From Candidatus Aldehydirespirator catecholifindens (GTDB lineage Bacteria > Actinomycetota > Acidimicrobiia > Acidimicrobiales > Aldehydirespiratoraceae), in the NCBI GenBank assembly GCA_028283245.1, contig JAPYNU010000085.1, forward strand, positions 1-40,050: a DNA stretch of 40,050 bases, written 5' to 3'. Below, one piece after another: positions 34,725-40,050 of the stretch. The notes beneath the pieces were generated by a model. That model saw only the letters and a program-made list of their open reading frames with translations, did no database searches and was not told the origin of the DNA. Every line of letters begins with the position of its first letter. The stretch's first letter is position 1. Both the position numbers and the translations under genes were made by a program.

Positions 34725-35723
34725 TTGGTGAGATTCCTGGCACGACGGCTGTTGCTGCTGGTGGCGGTGCTGCTAGCGGTGACGTTCTGCGGGTTCTCGG
34801 CTATGAACCTGCTCGGTGACCCGCTCACCAACGTGGTCGGAGTGCTAGCCGAACTTGACTGCGACGCAATCGCAGCCGGGACCGCTCCAGACACCACTGT
34901 TGACGCTGCCAGCAGCGACTGCGACACTGTCGCAGCCGCCAGAGCTCAATATCACTTGGATCGAGCTGTGCCGATGCGCTATCTGCTGTGGTTGGGAGAC
35001 CTAGCCATCGGCGATTTCGGTACGTCATTCCAAAATGATCAGCCGGTCAGCGCTGTGCTGCGCGAGAAACTGCCCGAAACTTTGCTGCTACTGGTGATGG
35101 CTCAGATCGTGTCGTTGGGGATCGCGGTTCCTTGGGGCGTGATCGCCGCTTATAAGGCCAACCGGGCTTTTGACCGAGGCTCCACCGTGGCATCATTCGG
35201 TCTGCTGTCCGTGCCTAACTTCGCGCTTGGGGTGATATTGCTGTATCTGTTGGCGCTGCGCTGGCAGATCTTTCCGTCGGCGTATGAGAGTGGCGACTTC
35301 ACGAGCCGGTTGTTCTCTTTGATCCTGCCCGCCCTCACGCTGGGGCTGCCGCTGGCCGCCAGCTATCAGCGGCTGCTGCGCACTGACCTGATCACCACAT
35401 TGCAGGAGGACTACGTTCATATGGCCCGTGCTAAAGGGCTGCCACCTATGCGAATCATGTTTCGGCATGCGCTGCGTCCATCCATGTTTTCGGTGGTGAC
35501 AGTGTTCGGTGTCAGCACGGGAACTTTGATCGGCGGCTCTTTGATAGTCGAGCGAATCTTCGGGATTCCCGGGATCGGCAGGGAGATCGTGACCGCTGTG
35601 GTGCGTGATGATTTCCCGGTGGTGCTTGCGATTGTGATGGTGGTGGCGATCGCTTTCGTGGTGCTCAACTTTCTGGTTGATCTGCTTTACAGCTGGCTTG
35701 ACCCCAGGGTGAGGACCAGTTGA
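34725..35723 (+). CDS. Dipeptide-type ABC transporter permease (DppB-like)
   Basis: A 332-residue inner-membrane permease. It opens VRFLARRLLLLVAVLLAVTF, the DppB-type first helix, and has the EAA-type loop ARAKGLPPMRIMFRHALRPSMF, then ERIFGIPGIGREIV near the end. Between helices 1 and 2 there is a longer than usual periplasmic loop (about 40-82) rich in Asp/Ala with three Cys. The start is TTG at 34725 or more likely GTG at 34728. It overlaps the next permease by 4 bp. Confidence 0.92.
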   Translation: MVRFLARRLLLLVAVLLAVTFCGFSAMNLLGDPLTNVVGVLAELDCDAIAAGTAPDTTVDAASSDCDTVAAARAQYHLDRAVPMRYLLWLGDLAIGDFGTSFQNDQPVSAVLREKLPETLLLLVMAQIVSLGIAVPWGVIAAYKANRAFDRGSTVASFGLLSVPNFALGVILLYLLALRWQIFPSAYESGDFTSRLFSLILPALTLGLPLAASYQRLLRTDLITTLQEDYVHMARAKGLPPMRIMFRHALRPSMFSVVTVFGVSTGTLIGGSLIVERIFGIPGIGREIVTAVVRDDFPVVLAIVMVVAIAFVVLNFLVDLLYSWLDPRVRTS

Positions 35724-36562
35724 CCGACACAATGCTGCGGCGACGACTGGGAATAAGTTTCTGGCTGGCGATTGCCTGGCTTGCGCTGATGGCTTTCGTG
35801 GCTTTGTTCGCTCCGATTCTGCCTTTGACTGACCCGACTCAAGTAGCTTTCGGCGGCCCACGCGAGTCACCGTCGCTGGATGCCTGGTTCGGCACTGACG
35901 CTTTGGGGCGCGACGTGTTCTCGCGCACCATGCATGGGGCTCGCATCAGCCTCGCCGTCGGCGGCTTCGCCATTGCGTTCGGCATGCTGATCGGCGGCGG
36001 GTTAGGAATCCTGGCTGGATACTTCCGTGGCTTGCTAGATCAGACGGTGCGATTCGCCTTTTTCGTGTTGCTGTCGTTCCCAGCTCTGGTGCTGGCCATT
36101 TTGATAACCGCAACGCTCGAAAGAAGCCTGCTCGTGGTAAGCCTCACTATCGGGATCCTGGCAGTGGCGCCTGTCGGGCTTTTGTCGCGTGCTTCGACGC
36201 TGGTGTTCGCTGAGCGCGAGTTCGTGGCTGCGGCACGGGTCTTGGGTGCCAGACACGGACGCATAATCATGCGCGAACTGTTGCCCAACGTAGTAATCCC
36301 AATGGGTGCGCTGGCTTTGCTGGGAATGGCTATCGCGGTGGTCGCAGAAGGCTCGTTGGCTTTTTTGGGCTTGTCGGTTGCAGGCGACGATTCGATCTCT
36401 TGGGGCAAGATGATCGTGGACGGCTCAGGTCTGCGAGACCTGCAAAACGCTGCCCATGTGGCGCTGTTTCCTGTGTTGGTGATGTTTGTGACCGTGCTGG
36501 CTTTGAACTTCGCTGGTGACCGCATCCGTCAGCACTTCGACGTGAAAGAGTTAGCTTTTTGA
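35720..36562 (+). CDS. Dipeptide-type ABC transporter permease (DppC-like)
   Basis: A 280-residue inner-membrane permease of the OppC/DppC class. The DPTQ..FG..R..PS..WFGTDALGRDVFSR (about 33-68) motif is diagnostic. The coupling loop reads ARVLGARHGRIIMRELLPNV. Its start (TTG at 35720, or ATG four codons on) overlaps the DppB-like stop. It ends on the TGATG that starts the ATPase gene. Confidence 0.93.
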   Translation: MTDTMLRRRLGISFWLAIAWLALMAFVALFAPILPLTDPTQVAFGGPRESPSLDAWFGTDALGRDVFSRTMHGARISLAVGGFAIAFGMLIGGGLGILAGYFRGLLDQTVRFAFFVLLSFPALVLAILITATLERSLLVVSLTIGILAVAPVGLLSRASTLVFAEREFVAAARVLGARHGRIIMRELLPNVVIPMGALALLGMAIAVVAEGSLAFLGLSVAGDDSISWGKMIVDGSGLRDLQNAAHVALFPVLVMFVTVLALNFAGDRIRQHFDVKELAF

Positions 36563-37569
36563 TGCTGTCGGTTCGTGACCTCCAAGTGCGTTTCGCTACC
36601 GAACGGGGCACCGTCAACGCTGTCAACGGTGTGAGCTTCGACTTGCACGAAGGCAAGACCCTCGCCATCGTCGGTGAGTCGGGCTCGGGCAAGTCAGTGA
36701 CCGCCAAAACCCTGATGAACCTCCTGCCTCGCAGCGCTCACGTCAGCGGCGAAGTCACCTTCAACGGCCAAGACGTGCGAGCCTTAGCCGCTGCTGGCAC
36801 CAAGCACTTTTTTGGTGTGCAAATGGCAATGGTTTTCCAGGATCCGATGACTTCACTGAACCCTGTCAAGAAGGTCGGCGAGCAGATCGCCGAGACTCTT
36901 CGCTACCACTTGGGCCGATCCCGCAGCGAGGCTCTCAGCGAAGCCCAAAATCTGCTAACGACGGTGGGAACACCCGAACCCGAGCGCAGAATTTCTCAGT
37001 ATCCCCATGAACTCTCTGGCGGCCTGCGACAGCGCGTAGTGATCGCTATGGCGCTGGCTTGCCAGCCTCGACTGCTGATCGCTGATGAGCCCACAACTGC
37101 TGTGGATGTGACCGTTCAGAAGCATCTGCTGGACATGTTGGACGAACTACGGCGCGAGCGGGGCATGGCACTGATACTCATTACTCATGACCTAGGCGTG
37201 GCCCACGGCCGCGCCGATGATGTGGCAGTCATGTATGCCGGGCGCTTAGTGGAGGTCGCCGCTGCCGAAACCCTGTTTGAGGACATGCGCCATCCCTACA
37301 CCGAGGCGTTGCTGCGCTCGATTCCCCGTATTAACGATCCGGCGCATCAACGACTTGATCCGATCCCAGGGAATCCGCCCGAGTTGATAGATCCGCCTGA
37401 TGCCTGCTCTTTCGCTCCACGCTGCGACTACGCCCATGCCGACTGCTTGGACGGCGTGCCCGAGTTAAGCGGCCAGCTCGGACAGCATCGCTTCGCCTGC
37501 CTGCATCCGACCGGCGGCGAGGACAGCATCAGCAGTAACCGCGACACACCTCGCAGCGGCAGGGACTGA
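36562..37569 (+). CDS. ABC transporter ATP-binding protein (DppD/OppD-like)
   Basis: A 335-residue ATPase. It shows Walker [14 protein letters not shown]-loop [12 protein letters not shown], signature [13 protein letters not shown], Walker [13 protein letters not shown] and the H-loop [10 protein letters not shown]. The C-terminal oligopeptide-transporter extension contains [12 protein letters not shown] and the cysteine cluster [14 protein letters not shown], typical of OppD/DppD and sometimes an Fe-S or zinc site. ATG at 36562 overlaps the permease stop (TGATG). Confidence 0.94.
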   Translation: MLSVRDLQVRFATERGTVNAVNGVSFDLHEGKTLAIVGESGSGKSVTAKTLMNLLPRSAHVSGEVTFNGQDVRALAAAGTKHFFGVQMAMVFQDPMTSLNPVKKVGEQIAETLRYHLGRSRSEALSEAQNLLTTVGTPEPERRISQYPHELSGGLRQRVVIAMALACQPRLLIADEPTTAVDVTVQKHLLDMLDELRRERGMALILITHDLGVAHGRADDVAVMYAGRLVEVAAAETLFEDMRHPYTEALLRSIPRINDPAHQRLDPIPGNPPELIDPPDACSFAPRCDYAHADCLDGVPELSGQLGQHRFACLHPTGGEDSISSNRDTPRSGRD

Positions 37570-38591
37570 TGGCTGGCAGCGGTTCGGCGCAACTGCGTCC
37601 ACAAGATCCAAAAAATGATGTGCTGTTGAGCGTCAAAGATCTGGTCGTGCAGTTCCCGGCAGGACGCAAGCGTGTTGTTCACGCTGTGTCATCGGTGAGC
37701 TTCGATCTGATGAAAGGCGAAACTCTGGGCATCGTCGGCGAATCCGGCTGTGGCAAGTCAACCGTCGCCAAAGCCATCGTTCGGCTGGTTGACATCACTG
37801 CGGGCGAAGTGATCTACGACGGGCGCAACCTGGCTGCGCTCACAGGCGAAGAACTTCGAAAGGTTCGGCCTCGGCTGCAGATGATCTTCCAGGATCCGAT
37901 CTCTTCGCTCAACCCTCGACGGCGGGTGCGTGATGTGATCGCCGAAGGGCTCGCCGTGTGGGGTGATGACATCAGCTCATGGAGTCGCAACCGTGTTGAC
38001 GAACTAATGGATGCTGTCGGGGTGGAAGCAAGCTACGGGGCTAGGCGGCCCCACGAGCTTTCCGGCGGCCAATGTCAACGCATCGGCATCGCTAGGGCTT
38101 TGGCGCTTGAACCCAAAGTGTTGATTTGTGATGAGCCAGTGTCGTCTCTGGACGTATCAATTCAGGCGCAGATTCTTAATCTGCTGCAAGACATGAAGAG
38201 CCGCTACGGCCTGACGGTGCTGTTTATTTCGCATGACTTGTCGGTGGTGAAGAACGTCAGCGACCGCATTGTGGTGATGTATCTGGGCAAGGTGTGTGAA
38301 ATAGGCAGCACCGCTGAGATTTATGCGCGTCCTGCCCATCCTTACACTAGGGCTCTGCTGGCTTCGATACCTGAGCCTGCCGCCACGGTTGAGCCCCGTG
38401 AGGGTGATATTGGAGACGAACTGCCGTCAGCGACGGCACCTCCTAGTGGATGCCGTTTCCATACTCGCTGCCTGCATGCCACCGAGGTGTGCCAACAGCA
38501 AGAACCAGTCAGCACACAGTTAGGCGACGCTGACCATTACGTGGCCTGCCATCACCCCGTAGAGGTGCAACTCAAAAGCCGTCATCCCTAA
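37569..38591 (+). CDS. ABC transporter ATP-binding protein (DppF/OppF-like)
   Basis: A 340-residue ATPase, second of the pair. Motifs are Walker A GESGCGKSTVAK, Q-loop MIFQDPISSLNPRRRV, signature LSGGQCQRIGIAR, Walker B VLICDEPVSSLD and the H-loop ISHDLSVV. The C-terminal extension ends SGCRFHTRCLHATEVC with the usual cysteine pattern. It starts on TGATG with the upstream ATPase gene and closes the importer operon. Confidence 0.94.
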   Translation: MAGSGSAQLRPQDPKNDVLLSVKDLVVQFPAGRKRVVHAVSSVSFDLMKGETLGIVGESGCGKSTVAKAIVRLVDITAGEVIYDGRNLAALTGEELRKVRPRLQMIFQDPISSLNPRRRVRDVIAEGLAVWGDDISSWSRNRVDELMDAVGVEASYGARRPHELSGGQCQRIGIARALALEPKVLICDEPVSSLDVSIQAQILNLLQDMKSRYGLTVLFISHDLSVVKNVSDRIVVMYLGKVCEIGSTAEIYARPAHPYTRALLASIPEPAATVEPREGDIGDELPSATAPPSGCRFHTRCLHATEVCQQQEPVSTQLGDADHYVACHHPVEVQLKSRHP

Positions 38592-38603
38592 GCAGTTGAG
38601 TCC

Positions 38604-38640
38604 CAACGCAAGACACGCTGGCTGCTTCAGCGCGTTGTTT
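38604..38640 (+). terminator. Candidate terminator after the importer operon
   Basis: CAACGC (38604-38609) can pair with GCGTTG (38632-38637), with an inner GCTG-CTT-CAGC hairpin, followed by TTT. It lies 12 bp after the importer stop, in the 64-bp convergent gap. The U-run is short. Confidence 0.35.
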
Positions 38641-38655
38641 GGCGACTTGAGCCCG

Positions 38656-39009
38656 TCACCCTTGAGCAGTCGAGGCACGGCGCGAGGCACGCCGGTAAGC
38701 CCAAGTAATCCGCCACATGACTAGCCCGACTGCTACAGCCACTGTGCCCATGGTCACTAGTTGCAGGCTGCCGCCGCGATCACCGGGCTGCTGCGGCTTG
38801 GGGCCGGGATCCGGTGAACCGATTATCCGATTAGCACCTTCGGGAATCTCATACACCGGTCGCAGACCATTGCCCGTGTCCGCAGGCAGCGGATCATCTT
38901 CTCCCTCATGGGCTGTCGCAGCGGATTGCAGTCCCAGTAGCAGAGCTAGCACTGCCAGCAGACCAATGGCGACCCGATGCTGTGTTCTCACACCTGTGAC
39001 CATACTCAC
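38656..39009 (-). CDS. Small secreted/membrane-anchored protein of unknown function
   Basis: A protein of about 117 residues with a signal-peptide-like segment (VAIGLLAVLALLLGLQSAATAHE, roughly 13-35). A short Pro/Gly/Asp-rich outside region follows, then one C-terminal membrane helix (VTMGTVAVAVGLVMWRITWAY, about 85-105) and a basic tail. The tail repeats RRAS twice because of a 12-bp tandem duplication (38671-38694). The His-Glu-Gly-Glu-Asp start of the mature part could suggest a metal-related role, but no family was recognised. The start is ATG 39009 or 39003. Confidence 0.6.
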   Translation of the reverse strand: MSMVTGVRTQHRVAIGLLAVLALLLGLQSAATAHEGEDDPLPADTGNGLRPVYEIPEGANRIIGSPDPGPKPQQPGDRGGSLQLVTMGTVAVAVGLVMWRITWAYRRASRRASTAQG

Positions 39010-39037
39010 AAGAACTTATACATAAACCGGCTGACTG

Positions 39038-39061
39038 CTTATGCAAGACCTTATGCAGGAC
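39038..39061. repeat. 12-bp tandem duplication upstream of the phosphatase gene
   Basis: CTTATGCAAGAC (39038-39049) is followed directly by CTTATGCAGGAC (39050-39061), 11 of 12 identical. It lies in the divergent gap 39010-39108, just ahead of a TATAAC box (39081-39086) that may be the -10 of the rightward gene. Confidence 0.8.
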
Positions 39062-39108
39062 TGTCGGATCGGCCATGCCGTATAACCCTGAACTACTGTC
39101 ATGGGGCT

Positions 39109-39678
39109 GTGACACAATCTGACTCTCAGAATCGCCCGGTGATTTACATGGTATGTACCGGCAACGCGGCCCGCTCTCCGATGGCAGCGGCGATGCTTCG
39201 CAGTCTCGATCCTGAGGATCAACTTGATGTACGTAGTGCGGGCGTGCTCGCAGTAGAAGGTCAGCCCTTAGGGGTTCGCACCCGCTCAGCGCTGGCAAGG
39301 CACGGTCTTGCTGACTACAGCCATCGCTCGCAACAACTCAACGCTGACGATGCCGCTGCTGCTGATCTGGTGGTGGTGATGGAGCCGATGCATCTGATGT
39401 GGATCCGGCGCGAACTGCCTTCGCTATCACCGATCACTGGATCGCTGCGACGGCTGGCCCGTGATCTGGTTGCGCTTGAGAGACCTATCTGTGACGTTGA
39501 CGCCACAACTGCTAGCGCTAGTGATCTTCGCCGCAGGGTAAGCGCTTTAGGGCTTGGACAACTAGAACTGGAACCCTGGGAAGAAGTAATCGACCCCGAT
39601 AGCGGCAACCAAGATGCCTTTGACCGCTGCGCCGATGAACTGCATCTGCTAGTAACCCAACTTCACCGTCGCCTGTAA
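39109..39678 (+). CDS. Low-molecular-weight protein tyrosine phosphatase-like protein
   Basis: A protein of about 189 residues. The P-loop VCTGNAARSPMAAAML has the Cx5R pattern of LMW phosphatases and arsenate reductases. The nucleophile Cys is followed by Ala-Ala where Ile-Cys is common. VRSAGVLAVEGQPLGVRTRSAL and DLVVVMEPMHLMWI match the fold. The C-terminal region, about 120-189, carries a WEEVIDPDSGNQDAF segment that may supply the acid Asp of the DP motif. I choose GTG at 39109; upstream in-frame sequence to 38977 is His/Cys-rich and unlike the family. Confidence 0.82.
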   Translation: MTQSDSQNRPVIYMVCTGNAARSPMAAAMLRSLDPEDQLDVRSAGVLAVEGQPLGVRTRSALARHGLADYSHRSQQLNADDAAAADLVVVMEPMHLMWIRRELPSLSPITGSLRRLARDLVALERPICDVDATTASASDLRRRVSALGLGQLELEPWEEVIDPDSGNQDAFDRCADELHLLVTQLHRRL

Positions 39679-39781
39679 ATCACCAGCGACGCACCCAAAA
39701 CGGCATCGTCTGTCTTCATGCAGCGATTTTGATGCTTTCTGCCAGTCCCCTGCTAGCCCAACCATCTCTCTTGGACTCCAG

Positions 39782-39831
39782 TGGAATCCTTGGAAGGCCA
39801 AACTACTGAAATCCTTGCAAGGCCCAACTAC
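39782..39831. repeat. Two 25-bp tandem repeats with a palindromic core
   Basis: Two adjacent 25-bp units (39782-39806, 39807-39831) agree at 22 of 25 positions. Each contains an ATCCTTGNAAGGC-type element; in the second copy CCTTGCAAGG is a perfect palindrome. They lie in the 267-bp gap 39679-39945 and could be a pair of operator sites or simply another tandem duplication. Confidence 0.75.
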
Positions 39832-39832
39832 G

Positions 39833-39862
39833 CCATTGGATTAATGGTGTTTTAAGATTTTT
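39833..39862 (+). terminator. Candidate rho-independent terminator of the phosphatase gene
   Basis: A 5-bp stem CCATT-GGATT-AATGG (39833-39847) is followed by a T-rich stretch beginning TGTTTTAAGATTTTTT. The stem is weak and far (155 bp) from the stop codon, so this is tentative. Confidence 0.35.
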
Positions 39863-39893
39863 TGAGTGTTTTTGGGTTTTTTGTGTGATGGGG

Positions 39894-39902
39894 TGATATA
39901 GT
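39894..39902 (+). promoter_or_regulatory. Extended -10 promoter of the last gene
   Basis: TGATATAGT (39894-39902) is an extended -10 element. No good -35 is present upstream, where the DNA is T-rich (39855-39882) and might act as an UP-like or bent segment. Transcription would start near 39909, giving a leader of about 37 bases that includes the GGAAGGGG ribosome site. Confidence 0.45.
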
Positions 39903-39945
39903 GTTGTTACTAATCGGTGACTGTTCACTTCGGAAGGGGTGTGAC

Positions 39946-40050
39946 ATGGCAACCCAGGAAACCCTCTCCGGGACCGAGCCTGTGGCTGGGCCAAAGAAGG
40001 GTCTCGACACTTTTGTGTTCCCAGACCCGCCGCTCAATCAGGACGAGAAG
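39946..40050 (+). CDS. 5' part of an unidentified gene, cut by the window end
   Basis: The first 35 codons, beginning MATQETLSGTEPVAGPKKG and continuing LDTFVFPDPPLNQDEK, are open to the window edge. ATG is preceded by GGAAGGGG at a normal distance and by an extended -10. The visible part is a polar N-terminus with no signal peptide, and no family can be named from it. Confidence 0.7.
   Translation, partial: MATQETLSGTEPVAGPKKGLDTFVFPDPPLNQDEK

Noticed and set aside
38977..39108. N-terminal extension of the LMW phosphatase-like protein
   Set aside because: The upstream residues are His/Cys/Tyr-rich and unlike the family; GTG at 39109 gives the normal N-terminus and follows a possible -10 box.

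Overview
The window looks like a chromosomal segment of a moderately GC-rich actinobacterium, plausibly of the Acidimicrobiia type. The reasons are an F420-type luciferase-like oxidoreductase, frequent GTG/TTG starts, a possible leaderless promoter, and lipoproteins with long acidic Thr/Pro-rich linkers. No integrase, complete insertion sequence, tRNA, rRNA or CRISPR array was seen.

Layout. (1) 52-8616, minus strand: a catabolic block with a methylmalonate/malonate-semialdehyde dehydrogenase, a GntR/UTRA regulator, a three-gene NitT/TauT-type ABC importer, an AtsA-like sulfatase and a luciferase-like oxidoreductase. (2) 8709-27091: an uninterrupted defence and toxin-antitoxin island. It holds VapBC, a decayed HTH gene, a PHP/SMC-like ATPase paired with an AlbA_2/GHKL protein, a type II CBASS operon (HNH-SAVED effector, CD-NTase, E2-E1 ligase Cap2), and a divergent type I restriction locus. 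The restriction locus reads half-size S, M, HicA, HicB, a second HicB, full-size S, MntA/HepT, R, metallopeptidase. (3) 27100-30593, minus strand: dihydropyrimidinase, beta-ureidopropionase-like nitrilase and ribokinase. (4) 30714-38591, plus strand: an NfeD/flotillin pair and a complete five-gene peptide/nickel-type ABC importer. (5) 38656-40050: a small membrane-anchored protein, a low-molecular-weight phosphatase-like protein, and the start of an unidentified gene.

How the parts fit. Blocks 1 and 3 together hold several steps of reductive pyrimidine breakdown: ring opening, N-carbamoyl-beta-alanine hydrolysis, and malonate semialdehyde to acetyl-CoA, plus uptake and ribose phosphorylation. 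I infer that the defence island sits inside, or has split, a nucleoside/pyrimidine catabolic region. Within the island the CBASS and restriction operons diverge from a 99-bp intergenic region with overlapping dyads, which suggests shared control.

The most interesting items are: the CBASS operon, which has a full Cap2 and a CD-NTase tail ending Arg-Ala-Gly but no Cap3 protease; the PHP-ATPase, whose PHP metal-binding motifs all look degraded, coupled to an AlbA_2/GHKL partner; the restriction operon carrying two toxin-antitoxin modules, a duplicated hicB and two kinds of S subunit; and a recurring pattern of short (often about 12-bp) tandem duplications at gene edges. All assignments come from reading motifs by eye. 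No searches or structure predictions were run.
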